64,000 nucleotides of DNA from JALQUL01 sp040382935 (GCA_040382935.1 JBEIEP010000004.1:76117-140116); one strand, 5' to 3'; counted from the first letter of the stretch, positions 44,450-53,593 are shown. Numbers and translations: made by a program. The notes: generated by a model from the letters alone, not told the origin.

Positions 44450-45106
44450 ATGAAATCCAATCGTCCAAGCTCCTCATGGGCCGCTGCAGTTAAATTCGGC
44501 CTGGCTGCTTCCCTCGTGCAATTGTGCGTAGGAGTGGCTTTGGCCAGTACGCCAGCGCCTGTCGCAACGGTTGACCTCGTCAAAGGCCAAGCAAGTTACG
44601 CAGCCACCTGCGCAGCCTGCCATGGTCCTGACGGCAACTCGGCCATTCCCGCCAACCCCAAACTGGCCGGTCAAAACGCCCATTACCTGAACAAGCAACT
44701 GCAAGAGTTCAAGTCCGGCAAACGGGCCAACCCCGTCATGTCGGGCATGGTTGCTGCGCAAACGCCCGACGACATGCGCAACATTTCAGGCTGGTTGGCC
44801 AGCCAAAAGCCGCAAAGTGGCACAGCCAAAGAAAAAGACCTACTCGCCTTGGGTGAAGAGATTTACAGGGGCGGCATAGCCGATCGTCAAATCCCAGCCT
44901 GTTCCGGTTGCCACAGCCCCAACGGTGCTGGCATCCCTAACCAATACCCGCGCCTGGCCGGACAACACGCCGACTACACCGCCGCCCAATTGACGGCCTT
45001 TAGAGAGGGCGTAAGGGCCAACAACCTGCCCATGACCCAAGTCGCGGCCAAACTCAACAACCGCGAAATCAAGGCGGTGTCCGACTACATTGCCGGGCTG
45101 CGTTAA
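44450..45106 (+). CDS. Dihaem cytochrome c4
   Basis: Periplasmic dihaem electron carrier to terminal oxidases. The 218-residue product has a signal peptide (about 1-32, ending ALAS) and two cytochrome c domains with C54-A-A-C-H58 and C151-S-G-C-H155; Met ligands are likely in NPVMSGMVA and NNLPMTQVA. The divergent gap to argS is 287 bases with no further gene seen. A strong terminator follows. Confidence 0.93.
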   Translation: MKSNRPSSSWAAAVKFGLAASLVQLCVGVALASTPAPVATVDLVKGQASYAATCAACHGPDGNSAIPANPKLAGQNAHYLNKQLQEFKSGKRANPVMSGMVAAQTPDDMRNISGWLASQKPQSGTAKEKDLLALGEEIYRGGIADRQIPACSGCHSPNGAGIPNQYPRLAGQHADYTAAQLTAFREGVRANNLPMTQVAAKLNNREIKAVSDYIAGLR

Positions 45107-45156
45107 GGCCATCGTTTAACCTTATCCACTGGCCCATAGCAGGCGGTGGTGACACA

Positions 45157-45186
45157 AAAAAAACCGGGAACTATCCCGGTTTTTTT
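45157..45186 (+). terminator. Rho-independent terminator after cytochrome c4
   Basis: CCGGGA/TCCCGG stem with a 4-base loop, extended by an A run on the left pairing a T run on the right (about 13 pairs in all). The A and T runs allow it to work in both directions. Confidence 0.92.
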
Positions 45187-45334
45187 ATTCCCAAATGCAA
45201 AGCCTTGACAGGTGCGTACAAGCAGAGGCTCGAACGCGGTCACCGGGGCGACAAAATTTTAAGATTCAGTGCCAGTTGCTGAACAATTTGAGCGCACAAT
45301 TTCAGGCCTAGTTGCTACCTGCATGGATGTTGTT

Positions 45335-46177
45335 ATGAAGTTTGAAGGTTCCGCCCAATACATTGCCACCCAAGACTTGATGTTGGCCGTTAACGCCGCC
45401 ATTACGCTAAAAAAGCCCCTGTTGGTCAAAGGTGAACCCGGCACCGGTAAAACCATGCTCGCAGAAGAAGTGGCCAGCGCCCTCAACCTGCCCCTCTTGC
45501 AGTGGCACATCAAATCCACCACCAAAGCCCAGCAAGGCCTGTACGAATACGATGCCGTCAGCCGCTTACGCGATTCGCAACTGGGTGAAGAAAAAGTCAA
45601 AGACATCCACAACTACATCGTCAAAGGCGTGTTGTGGCAGGCTTTTACGGCCGACCAACCCGTCGCACTGCTGATTGACGAGATCGACAAGGCCGATATT
45701 GAGTTCCCCAACGACTTGCTGCGCGAAATCGACCGCATGGAGTTTTATGTTTACGAGACGCGTGAACTCATCAAAGCCAAGCACCGCCCTTTGGTATTTA
45801 TCACCTCTAACAACGAAAAAGAACTACCCGATGCCTTCCTGCGTCGTTGCTTTTTCCATTACATCAAGTTTCCCGACGCCACCACCATGCAACAAATCGT
45901 GGACGTGCATTTCCCAGGCCTCAAAAAGGAATTGCTCACCGCTGCCATGAAAACCTTCTTCGACATCCGCAACCTGTCAGGTCTCAAAAAGAAACCCTCG
46001 ACCAGCGAATTGCTCGACTGGCTCAAACTGCTGGTGGCCGAAGACATTCCCTTAGAGGTCTTGCAAAGCAAAGACGACAAAGTCATCGTACCCCCCCTGG
46101 TGGGCGCTCTGCTCAAAAATGAGCAAGATGTCACCCTGTTTGAAAAACTGGTGTTCATGCAAAGCCGCAACCGCTAA
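45335..46177 (+). CDS. MoxR-type AAA+ ATPase
   Basis: A 280-residue MoxR-family ATPase, chaperone-like proteins that act with VWA proteins in maturing enzyme complexes. Walker A is GEPGTGKT (33-40), Walker B LLIDEIDKAD, sensor 1 FITSNNEKELPDAFLRRC. I chose the ATG beginning MKFEGSAQYI; ATG 45323 is four codons earlier. The VWA partner lies 0.8 kb downstream, with two short genes between. Target unknown. Confidence 0.9.
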   Translation: MKFEGSAQYIATQDLMLAVNAAITLKKPLLVKGEPGTGKTMLAEEVASALNLPLLQWHIKSTTKAQQGLYEYDAVSRLRDSQLGEEKVKDIHNYIVKGVLWQAFTADQPVALLIDEIDKADIEFPNDLLREIDRMEFYVYETRELIKAKHRPLVFITSNNEKELPDAFLRRCFFHYIKFPDATTMQQIVDVHFPGLKKELLTAAMKTFFDIRNLSGLKKKPSTSELLDWLKLLVAEDIPLEVLQSKDDKVIVPPLVGALLKNEQDVTLFEKLVFMQSRNR

Positions 46178-46197
46178 TTTCTATTGCAAACACTCTT

Positions 46198-46404
46198 ATG
46201 AATTCACTTCTCAAAGAAGGTTTAGGCGACGCCATCGGCTTTTTTGTCGGTGCCCTGATCGGGTATGGTGTTGGACAATGGTTGGGCTTTGATTTGTTCG
46301 CTGCGGGCTATGGCACGGCTAGCATCATCGCGATCTTGTTGGTCGGTCTAGGGGGTGGCCTTGGCCTTCAACTGATACGGCGATGGACTCGGCGCTCCAC
46401 TTAA
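46198..46404 (+). CDS. Small membrane protein of unknown function
   Basis: A 68-residue protein with two likely membrane segments (about 10-30 and 36-59), both Gly-rich (FFVGALIGYGVGQWLGF; LLVGLGGGLGLQLI), and a basic tail RRWTRRST. I do not recognise a family. It starts 20 bases after the MoxR gene and ends 4 bases before the acetyltransferase, so it is very likely translated as part of this operon. Confidence 0.65.
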   Translation: MNSLLKEGLGDAIGFFVGALIGYGVGQWLGFDLFAAGYGTASIIAILLVGLGGGLGLQLIRRWTRRST

Positions 46405-46408
46405 ACCT

Positions 46409-47011
46409 ATGAACACGCAATTTGTGCAACCGGTAGAACTCGCCCTCAATGGCGTTCGCTTGGTCCCGCTGGCGCTAGAGCACGAGCCGGGGTTGCAAGA
46501 GGCCGCGCAAGATGGCGAGCTTTGGCGCATCCGTGTCACCTCGGTGCCAGAACCCGAGAACACACGCCGGTACATCGAAGCAGCCCTTGAGGCACGCGCC
46601 AAAGGCGACCGCTTCCCCTTTGCTGTCACCTTAGCCCAGACCGGCCAAGTCATTGGTTCCACCAGCTACCATGACATCCTGCCTGCCGTTAAACGGGTCG
46701 AAATCGGTTGGACTTGGTATGCCAAGCGCCACCAAAAAACCCATGTCAATGCCACCTGCAAATTGCTGCTCATGAGCCATGCCTTTGAGACGCTGGGGTG
46801 CCATGTGGTGGGCTGGCGTACCGACAACTTCAATTTTGCCTCCCAACAAGCCATCACAAGATTGGGCGCAAAACTAGACGGTGTCATCCGTGGTCACGCC
46901 CTGCGGCGCGACGGCACCATACGCGACACCTACATCTACAGTATGCGATCCGGCGAATGGCCAGAAGCCAAAGCCGAACTGTTGCACCGCCTGGCCAAAC
47001 CTAGAGGCTGA
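46409..47011 (+). CDS. GNAT-family N-acetyltransferase (RimJ/RimL-like)
   Basis: A 200-residue acetyltransferase with the layout of the RimJ/RimL group: RLVPLALEHEPGLQEA start, GSTSYHDILPAVKRVEIGWTWY, acetyl-CoA region near NATCKLLLMSHAFE, and WRTDNFNFASQQAITRLGA. Such proteins acetylate ribosomal protein N-termini or small molecules; the substrate here is unknown. It lies inside the MoxR/VWA cluster, 8 bases before the VWA gene. Confidence 0.85.
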   Translation: MNTQFVQPVELALNGVRLVPLALEHEPGLQEAAQDGELWRIRVTSVPEPENTRRYIEAALEARAKGDRFPFAVTLAQTGQVIGSTSYHDILPAVKRVEIGWTWYAKRHQKTHVNATCKLLLMSHAFETLGCHVVGWRTDNFNFASQQAITRLGAKLDGVIRGHALRRDGTIRDTYIYSMRSGEWPEAKAELLHRLAKPRG

Positions 47012-47019
47012 ACGCCACC

Positions 47020-48216
47020 ATGTTGATCAACTTCTTTTACACGCTGCGGGCCGCCAAAGTACCGGTCTCTGTCAAAGAATACCTTCATCTGCTGGAGGCG
47101 CTCAAAGAGGGAGTCATAGGCCCCAACAATCCACAAGGACAAACCGACAATTTGGACGCGTTTTATTACCTGAGCCGCACGGTGTTGGTCAAAGACGAGA
47201 AGCATTTTGACAAGTTTGACCGGGCCTTTGCCGCCTACTTTAAAGGCGTCGAATTACTCACCGAGGCCAACAAAGACATTCCCTTGGATTGGCTGCGCAA
47301 AACCCTAGAGCGAGAACTCGACCCCGCTGAGTTGGCAAAGATCCAAAAAATGGGTTGGGACGAACTCATGGAGACGCTTAAAAAGCGCCTAGAAGAACAA
47401 AAAGAGCGGCACGAGGGCGGCAGCAAATGGATTGGCACCGGTGGCACCTCCCCCTTTGGTGCCTACGGCAACAACCCCCAAGGCATACGCATTGGACAAG
47501 ACAAAAGCCGCAACAAAAGCGCCGTCAAAGTGTGGGATCAACGCGCCTACAAAGACTACGACGACAGCCAAGAACTGGGCACGCGCAATATCAAAATGGC
47601 CCTGCGCCGCCTGCGTAAATTTGCCCGTACCGGCAACGAGTTAGAACTGGACCTGGACGACACCATCCACAGCACCGCCGCCAATGCCGGTTACCTGGAC
47701 ATCAAAATGGTCCCCGAAAAACACAACACCGTGAAAGTGCTGTTGTTGATGGACGTGGGTGGCACCATGGACGAACACATAGGCCGTGTTGAGGAGCTGT
47801 TCTCGGCCACTAAAACCGAGCTCAAGCACCTGGAGTTCTACTACTTTCACAATTGCGTCTACGACTTTATGTGGAAGAACAACCGCCGCCGCTTTGCCGA
47901 AAAATTCCCCACCTGGGACATCATTCGCAAGTACAACAAAGACTACAAACTCATCTTTGTGGGCGACGCCACCATGAGCCCCTACGAGATCCTTCAGCCC
48001 GGCGGCAGCGTGGAGTACAACAACGAAGAACCCGGCGCCGAGTGGCTGCAACGCCTTACCAACGCCTTCCCCAAGTTTGCCTGGATCAACCCCGAACCCC
48101 AAGGCGTGTGGCAGTACCGCCAAAGCATTTCTCTGGTGCAGCAACTCATGGGCCAGCGCATGTTCCCTCTCACCCTCAAAGGCCTAGAAGACGCCATGCG
48201 TTTGCTAAGCAAGTAG
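47020..48216 (+). CDS. VWA-domain (CoxE-like) protein, MoxR partner
   Basis: A 398-residue protein with an N-terminal helical domain (YTLRAAKVPVSVKEYLHLLEAL) and a C-terminal von Willebrand A fold. The MIDAS is D245-V-G-G-T249 rather than DxSxS, so the two serines are replaced by Gly and Thr; this may be usual in its subfamily. Other marks are FYYFHNCVYDFMW and LIFVGDATMSPYEI. With the MoxR ATPase it forms a likely co-chaperone pair, as RavA-ViaA do. Substrate unknown. Confidence 0.88.
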   Translation: MLINFFYTLRAAKVPVSVKEYLHLLEALKEGVIGPNNPQGQTDNLDAFYYLSRTVLVKDEKHFDKFDRAFAAYFKGVELLTEANKDIPLDWLRKTLERELDPAELAKIQKMGWDELMETLKKRLEEQKERHEGGSKWIGTGGTSPFGAYGNNPQGIRIGQDKSRNKSAVKVWDQRAYKDYDDSQELGTRNIKMALRRLRKFARTGNELELDLDDTIHSTAANAGYLDIKMVPEKHNTVKVLLLMDVGGTMDEHIGRVEELFSATKTELKHLEFYYFHNCVYDFMWKNNRRRFAEKFPTWDIIRKYNKDYKLIFVGDATMSPYEILQPGGSVEYNNEEPGAEWLQRLTNAFPKFAWINPEPQGVWQYRQSISLVQQLMGQRMFPLTLKGLEDAMRLLSK

Positions 48217-48253
48217 GTCGCGCCGCACCCGCCTTGCCAAGGCCTGTCTGGCC

Positions 48254-48259
48254 TATACT
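48254..48259 (+). promoter_or_regulatory. Candidate -10 box for tRNA-Arg
   Basis: TATACT (5 of 6 to consensus) about 39 bases before the tRNA 5' end, lying in the loop of a GGCCTG/CAGGCC inverted repeat (48241-48266). A TTGCCA lies 14 bases upstream, rather close for a -35. Confidence 0.4.
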
Positions 48260-48297
48260 TCAGGCCTGCTGGTGCTAGCCAGCAAAAATCCCCACCT

Positions 48298-48372
48298 CTC
48301 GCCGTAGCACAATGGATAGTGCGCATGCCTCCTAAGCGTGAAATACAGGTTCGATTCCTGTCGGCGGGACCA
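48298..48372 (+). tRNA. tRNA-Arg (CCU anticodon)
   Basis: A 75-base cloverleaf with encoded CCA: acceptor CTCGCCG/CGGCGGG (one U-G pair), D arm GCAC/GTGC, anticodon stem CATGC/GCGTG around CTCCTAA, T arm CAGGT/TTCGATT. The CCU anticodon reads the rare AGG codon. It ends 18 bases before the MFS gene start. Confidence 0.95.
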
Positions 48373-48390
48373 TATCTGCCTCTAAGCGCA

Positions 48391-49605
48391 ATGACACTTT
48401 CCCACCCCGCGTCACCCCCGTTAAAGCGGGCGGTACTCATGGCATTAGCACTTGCCATGGGGGCGGCCATTTCCCTAGGGATTACGCGTTTTTCTTATGG
48501 TCTGTTGCTGCCCCCTATGCGGGCGGACTTGCAATGGAGTTACGCCCTGGCCGGTGCGATGAACACCGCCAATGCATTGGGCTATCTGGTGGGCGCGCTG
48601 GCAACACCCAAATTACTGGCTCGAATGGATCCCTTGCGCCTACTTATCTTGAGCGCCTGGGCTTCTGTTTTTCTGATGGCCCTCACAGGATTTTTTGTCG
48701 AGGCGCCGGTGTTGCTGTTGCAGCGCATGTTGGCGGGTGTGGCAAGTGCCTTTATTTTTGTGGCGGGTGGGCTATTGGTCTCCCGATTGGCCCATACCCA
48801 ACCGCAAAAGGGGGGTCTGCTGCTGGGCATTTACTACAGCGGCACCGGCCTGGGTATTGTTTTATCGGCCTTTTTAGTTCCTTTGGCCCTGCATGCAACC
48901 GGTGCTATTGCCCATAGCTGGGCTTACGCTTGGTGGGCGCTAGCGCTGGCCTGTCTGGCCTTGACCTTGGTGGTGCTGGCGGCCGCCAAAGGGCTTGAAC
49001 CATTAAAGCGTGGTGTTGCAACACCTACGGCAGGGGGAGCAGCGGTGCGGGTCTTTAAGTGGCATAGTTTTCGCTATGCGTTGGCCGGTTACGCCATGTT
49101 TGGTGTGGGATACATAGGCTACATGACATTCATTATTGCCCTGCTGCGTGAGCGGGGGCAAAGCGCTGAATCCGTCACCTTGTTTTACGCCCTGCTGGGG
49201 GTTGCGGTAATGGCCTCATCAAGGGTGTGGTCGCGCATGCTGGACCGCTACAAAGGCGGGCAGTCTTTGGCCATCCTTAACGGTCTGCTGGGTGTCGCCA
49301 CCGTTCTTCCGGTGGTTTCCCATCAGTGGCCGGTGGTGTTGGCCTCTGGCCTGATGTTTGGCGGTATTTTTTTGTCATTGGTGGCCTCGACCACTGCCTT
49401 GGTCAGGCACAACCTGCCTGCACCGGCGTGGGCGGCTGGCATTAGCGCATTCACGGTGGTTTTTGCCGCGGGGCAAATCATCGGCCCTACGGTGGTCGGG
49501 CTGATCGCCGACGGGTCTGGCGGACTTGCGGTGGGCCTGGCAGTCTCTGCCTGCGCGCTGTGGGTGGGTGCACTACTGGCTTGGCAACAAAAGCCATTGG
49601 CCTGA
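48391..49605 (+). CDS. MFS transporter (YbfB/YjiJ-like)
   Basis: A 404-residue membrane protein with about twelve spans, of the major facilitator superfamily. Marks are GITRFSYGLLLPPMRADLQWSYALAG, characteristic of the YbfB/YjiJ group, and GILLGIYYSGTG-like Gly-rich helices. Substrate unknown. No Shine-Dalgarno is evident before the ATG, which follows the tRNA closely. It converges on the acyltransferase with 8 bases between the stops. Confidence 0.88.
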   Translation: MTLSHPASPPLKRAVLMALALAMGAAISLGITRFSYGLLLPPMRADLQWSYALAGAMNTANALGYLVGALATPKLLARMDPLRLLILSAWASVFLMALTGFFVEAPVLLLQRMLAGVASAFIFVAGGLLVSRLAHTQPQKGGLLLGIYYSGTGLGIVLSAFLVPLALHATGAIAHSWAYAWWALALACLALTLVVLAAAKGLEPLKRGVATPTAGGAAVRVFKWHSFRYALAGYAMFGVGYIGYMTFIIALLRERGQSAESVTLFYALLGVAVMASSRVWSRMLDRYKGGQSLAILNGLLGVATVLPVVSHQWPVVLASGLMFGGIFLSLVASTTALVRHNLPAPAWAAGISAFTVVFAAGQIIGPTVVGLIADGSGGLAVGLAVSACALWVGALLAWQQKPLA

Positions 49606-49613
49606 TCGCAAGG

Positions 49614-50384
49614 TCAGCGGGCTGCTTGTCCCTTGCTGGCGATCAACTGGGCCAAGCACTGTCGCACGGCTTGCTCATGCCATTGCGCGCAGGCCCTGCG
49701 ATTGGTAAACGGCTGGTCCGACCGCGCCAACACCTGCACCCGCGCAACGACAGACCTACGCTTTAATGTGCGCCAAAGCGAGCCCAACATCGAGTCATCG
49801 TCCACATAGGCGATATGGGGTGACACCAGCGCTCCTTGGCCATCCACATACGCAATGGTGGCCGGTTGAACCGTGGTATGGGTGGCAATGGCCGCTTGGA
49901 ACAAGTTGGCATGGAAGGGAAGTACCTCTCGTCCCTCGCTGGTTGTTCCTTCTGGGAAAACCGCTACCCATTCACCTTTTGCCAATGCCTCGGCAATGTG
50001 ATGGACCACTCGAATCACGTCGCGTTTCGATTCACGTTCAATAAACAAGGTATCGGCGGCTATGGCCATGGTGCCTATCACGGGCCAGGCTTTTACCTCT
50101 GCCTTGGCGACAAAGCGGCAAGGAAAGTTGGCTAACAGCACCAATATGTCCACCCACGTCACATGGTTGGACACCAATAGCAGAGGGCCTTGTGCAGGTG
50201 AGACGCCTTCTAGGCGCCACTGCACACCCATCGCCTTTAGCGTATGCTGCGCCCAACGGGTGACCTCTGAATGACGCTGCATAGGCGTCGCGCGGCGCAA
50301 AGGCCCAACCGCCAAATACCAGCCCCAGGCCAGCAATCCCACCATTCGGGACAGCCGGTAACTGGCACGAACCGCCTCAACCAC
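49614..50384 (-). CDS. PlsC-type lysophospholipid acyltransferase
   Basis: A roughly 256-residue membrane-associated acyltransferase. The PlsC motifs are H-x4-D in SNHVTWVDILVL and FPEGTTSEG, with the RFVAKAEVKAWPVIG block between. The N-terminus has one hydrophobic segment. The GTG at 50384 overlaps the preceding stop region; an ATG at 50414 would overlap it by 38 bases, so the start is uncertain. Last gene of the pyr run; it may make phosphatidic acid or modify an ornithine lipid. Confidence 0.85.
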   Translation of the reverse strand: MVEAVRASYRLSRMVGLLAWGWYLAVGPLRRATPMQRHSEVTRWAQHTLKAMGVQWRLEGVSPAQGPLLLVSNHVTWVDILVLLANFPCRFVAKAEVKAWPVIGTMAIAADTLFIERESKRDVIRVVHHIAEALAKGEWVAVFPEGTTSEGREVLPFHANLFQAAIATHTTVQPATIAYVDGQGALVSPHIAYVDDDSMLGSLWRTLKRRSVVARVQVLARSDQPFTNRRACAQWHEQAVRQCLAQLIASKGQAAR

Positions 50385-51675
50385 CTGTTGTCCGTTCAAA
50401 CACGACCCGCCCATTCACAAGGGTGGCAAGCACGCGCCCAGGCAACTCGTAGCCCTCAAACGGCGTCGATTTTCCTTGGCTGACCAAGCCTTGGGTTTGA
50501 ACGGTCCAAAACTGGCGGGGGTCGACCAAGCACAGGTCGGCGGGTGCGCCAACCTGGAGGCGTCCCGACAGGGTTTCTGTGCGACCGTGCCCCAGGATGC
50601 GGGCTGGGGAGTGGGTTACGCTTTCTACGGCTCGCATCAGGGCGGTGCCGGATTGTGCAGACCATTTCAGTGCAAGACTTAACAGCAGCTCAACACCTGT
50701 TGCGCCGGGTGCGGCGCTGTCAAAGGGCACCGCTTTGAGATCGTTGGGCAGGGGATGGTGGTCTGACACCAGCGCGTCAATCGTTCCGTCGGCCAGGCCT
50801 TTTTGCAAGGCCTCTCGGTCGCGGTTTTGTCGTAGTGGCGGGTCAAGGCGCGCCCGGCTGTCAAAAAATCCTATGTCCATATCCGTCAATAACAGGGAGT
50901 TCATACTTACATCGCAACTGATGGGCAGGCCTTCTTGTTTGGCTGACCGGATAAGCGCAACCCCCTGTTCGGTGCTTACTTTGCACACATGCAAACGGCA
51001 ATGGGTGGCGCGCACCAGTTCTATGAGGGTGTAAAGCGCAATGGTTTCAGCCATGGCCGGTGTGCCAGACAGACCCAAGCGTGTCGCCAGTGCGCCGCTT
51101 GCCGCAGCTCCACGCCCTAGATAGGGATCGGTGGCCCGTAACCAAACGGTTTGGTCAAAGGTGCTGGCGTACTGAAAGGCACGCAGCAAAAACTGCGTGT
51201 TGGTGAGCGGGACATCTGCCTGACCCAACCCCACACAACCGGATTTTGCCAATTGCGCCATTTCAGTCAGCATCTCGCCTTTTAGGCCTACTGTCAGCGC
51301 ACCAATCGGAAACACCCTTGCTAGGTTCAATTGTCTGGCCTTGTAGTGCAGCATGCGCACCAATCCGGGTTCGTCTAATACCGGGTCGGTATCAGGCGGG
51401 CAGGCTAGGCTGGTCACACCGGCCGATACAGCGGCCTTGAGCTCACTTTCCAACATGCCCGCGTGTTCATCACCAGGCTCAAACAGCCTGACCGAAAGAT
51501 CCACCAAGCCGGGCAGCACCCAGCATCCGCTGGCGTCCATCGTGCGCTCGGCCACAAACCCACTGGGTGCGGCACCTATGGCCACTACCGCCCCGTCACT
51601 GATCGCAACATCGGCGACTTGGTCGGTTTGGCTGCTGGGGTCAATGACCCGTCCGTTTTTGATAAGGGTGTTCAT
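50377..51675 (-). CDS. Dihydroorotase-like protein, probably inactive (PyrC' / PyrX)
   Basis: A 432-residue amidohydrolase-fold protein next to pyrB. Active dihydroorotases have an Asp-x-His-x-His zinc motif followed by REPG; here it is D59-L-S61-V-R63-L-F-EPG, so both zinc histidines are lost, and the later SDHHPL site is altered from the usual TDHAPH. In Pseudomonas a non-catalytic PyrC' is required to build the PyrB dodecamer, and this protein fits that role. A true dihydroorotase must be elsewhere. It overlaps pyrB by 4 bases. Confidence 0.9.
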   Translation of the reverse strand: MNTLIKNGRVIDPSSQTDQVADVAISDGAVVAIGAAPSGFVAERTMDASGCWVLPGLVDLSVRLFEPGDEHAGMLESELKAAVSAGVTSLACPPDTDPVLDEPGLVRMLHYKARQLNLARVFPIGALTVGLKGEMLTEMAQLAKSGCVGLGQADVPLTNTQFLLRAFQYASTFDQTVWLRATDPYLGRGAAASGALATRLGLSGTPAMAETIALYTLIELVRATHCRLHVCKVSTEQGVALIRSAKQEGLPISCDVSMNSLLLTDMDIGFFDSRARLDPPLRQNRDREALQKGLADGTIDALVSDHHPLPNDLKAVPFDSAAPGATGVELLLSLALKWSAQSGTALMRAVESVTHSPARILGHGRTETLSGRLQVGAPADLCLVDPRQFWTVQTQGLVSQGKSTPFEGYELPGRVLATLVNGRVVFERTTGG

Positions 51676-52634
51676 GCGCTGTGCCCCGCAACAATTCCCA
51701 TCACCGCCATCCTGACCGCGATGCCAAAGGTGACCTGGGGAAGAATGACGCTTTGCGCACCGTCCACCACGCGGGAGTCGATTTCAACCCCTCGGTTGAT
51801 TGGCCCAGGGTGCATCACAATGGCATCGCTTTTGGCCCAGGCAAGTTTTTCAGGGGTGAGGCCGTAGCAGTCAAAGTATTCGGATGTACTGGGCAGCATG
51901 GCCCCAGCCATGCGCTCGTTTTGCAAACGCAACGCAATCACCACATCTGCGCCAGCAATGCCTTCTTTGAGGTCGTGGCACACCCTTACACCCAGGGGGG
52001 CAATAGAGGCGGGAACCAGTGTTTTCGGGCCCACCACGCGTACCTCTGCACAGCCCAAGGTGGTGAGTGCATGAATGTCTGAACGGGCCACCCGCGAGTG
52101 CAGCACATCGCCCACGATGGCCACGGTGAGGTTGGCAAAGTCTTTTTTGTAGTGGCGTATGGTGTACATGTCCAACAGCGCCTGCGTGGGGTGGGCGTGC
52201 CTGCCATCGCCCGCGTTTACCACGTGCACATGGGGGGCGACGTGCTGGGCAATTAAATAGGGCGCACCCGACTCGCCGTGCCGCACCACAAACAAATCGG
52301 CGGCCATTGCACTCAAGTTGGCGATGGTGTCCAGCAGGGACTCGCCCTTGGCCGTGGACGAGCGGGCAATATCAAGGTTAAACACGTCAGCACTCAATCG
52401 CTTGGCCGCAATTTCAAACGTGGTGCGGGTGCGGGTGGAGTTTTCAAAGAACAGGTTGAATACGCTTTTGCCACGCAGCAGCGGCGTCTTCTTGATCTCG
52501 CGGTCGTTCACGCTGGCAAACATAGCCGCCATATCGAGGATGTGCAACAACACATCCTTTGGCAAACCCTCGGTCGACAAGAGATGAATCAACTCACCGT
52601 TTTTATTAAGCTGTGGATGTCGTCGGTACTGCAT
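51672..52634 (-). CDS. pyrB: Aspartate carbamoyltransferase catalytic subunit
   Basis: Joins carbamoyl phosphate and aspartate in pyrimidine synthesis. The 320-residue product has the carbamoyl-phosphate loop FENSTRTRTTFE, GDGRHAHPTQALLDM, DVLHSRVARS and MHPGPINRGVEID. A pyrI regulatory gene is absent; the PyrC'-type neighbour suggests the class of enzyme assembled with an inactive dihydroorotase. Confidence 0.97.
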   Translation of the reverse strand: MQYRRHPQLNKNGELIHLLSTEGLPKDVLLHILDMAAMFASVNDREIKKTPLLRGKSVFNLFFENSTRTRTTFEIAAKRLSADVFNLDIARSSTAKGESLLDTIANLSAMAADLFVVRHGESGAPYLIAQHVAPHVHVVNAGDGRHAHPTQALLDMYTIRHYKKDFANLTVAIVGDVLHSRVARSDIHALTTLGCAEVRVVGPKTLVPASIAPLGVRVCHDLKEGIAGADVVIALRLQNERMAGAMLPSTSEYFDCYGLTPEKLAWAKSDAIVMHPGPINRGVEIDSRVVDGAQSVILPQVTFGIAVRMAVMGIVAGHSA

Positions 52635-52637
52635 GGC

Positions 52638-53153
52638 TTACAGGCCTCCCGTTTCTGTATCGAACGCAAAGGTTCCGTCCGCGCGTTGAAGCAGAGAAAC
52701 CTTCTGGTCAGTCGGAACTTGTACTTTAAGCGCCACGTAGTCGGCTTGGATAGGCAACTGGCGGCCACCGCGGTCAATCATGACCGCCAGCCGAATGGAA
52801 GGGGGACGGCCGAAATCAAACAACTCGTTAACGATGGCCCGCACGGTTCGCCCGGTAAAGAGCACGTCGTCTACCAACACCAAGGGGGAACTGTCAATGT
52901 CAAACGGCAAATGCGTTTGGTCGGTCTTGGACAGGCCGCGAATCGCAAAATCATCGCGGTGCATCGATGAGGTGATCAAGCCCAGCGGCGTGGTGAGGTT
53001 CAAGTCACGGTGCAGTCGTTGCGCAATCCACACCCCTTTGGATTGAACCCCGACCAAGTGATCGCCTGGCGCAAGCGCACCTTTGAGCAGTTCCAATAGG
53101 GTTTGATAACAGCGTTCGGCATCCCACTCTTGGGGCAATTGATTCGACGTCAT
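52638..53153 (-). CDS. pyrR: PyrR phosphoribosyltransferase (uracil PRTase / pyr regulator)
   Basis: A 171-residue type I phosphoribosyltransferase with the PRPP loop LVLVDDVLFTGRTVRAIVNEL and RPPSIRLAVMIDRGGRQLPI. In Gram-positives PyrR binds pyr mRNA; in proteobacteria it may regulate or simply salvage uracil. No PyrR-type antiterminator stem-loop is visible, since genes abut or overlap on both sides. Confidence 0.93.
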   Translation of the reverse strand: MTSNQLPQEWDAERCYQTLLELLKGALAPGDHLVGVQSKGVWIAQRLHRDLNLTTPLGLITSSMHRDDFAIRGLSKTDQTHLPFDIDSSPLVLVDDVLFTGRTVRAIVNELFDFGRPPSIRLAVMIDRGGRQLPIQADYVALKVQVPTDQKVSLLQRADGTFAFDTETGGL

Positions 53154-53593
53154 AAGTCCATCGTTCGTAAAAGTTGTTCAAGGATTATGCAGGCCGCAGC
53201 GCCATCGGGGTCGGTGGCACCCATGGCCAATGCCTCGGTGGTGGAATAGCGTTCGTCCACCTCAAAAACGGGTAGCTTAAAACGCGTGTGCAACTCGCGT
53301 GCAAAACCACGGGCACGGCGTGTGTTGGTATGTGAGGCACCGTCGGGATGAAAAGGCACACCAATCACAAGTGCCTGTGGGGCCCATTGGCCTACAAGGC
53401 GGTCTATGGCTGGCCATTTTGCCAAGCCTTTGCCAATAACGGTGGGAAGGGGGGTGGCCGTTTTAGTAATGCGGTTGCCTACCGCCACCCCGGTGCGCAG
53501 GGTGCCAAAGTCAAAGGCCATGAGTTGCTCAATCACTGGTAAAGCGGAGCTGGTATCTACCAACCTGCCTTGAAAATGAATATGCCCGGCCAT
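53150..53593 (-). CDS. ruvX: RuvX / YqgF, putative pre-16S rRNA nuclease
   Basis: A 147-residue RNase H-fold protein thought to trim the 5' end of 16S rRNA. Acidic motifs are MAFDFGTLRTGVAVG, LVIGVPFHPDG and VFEVDERYSTTEA, with a late Asp in ATDPDGAAACIILE. It heads the ruvX-pyrR-pyrB run; yqgE, often directly upstream in other genomes, is not here. Confidence 0.93.
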   Translation of the reverse strand: MAGHIHFQGRLVDTSSALPVIEQLMAFDFGTLRTGVAVGNRITKTATPLPTVIGKGLAKWPAIDRLVGQWAPQALVIGVPFHPDGASHTNTRRARGFARELHTRFKLPVFEVDERYSTTEALAMGATDPDGAAACIILEQLLRTMDL

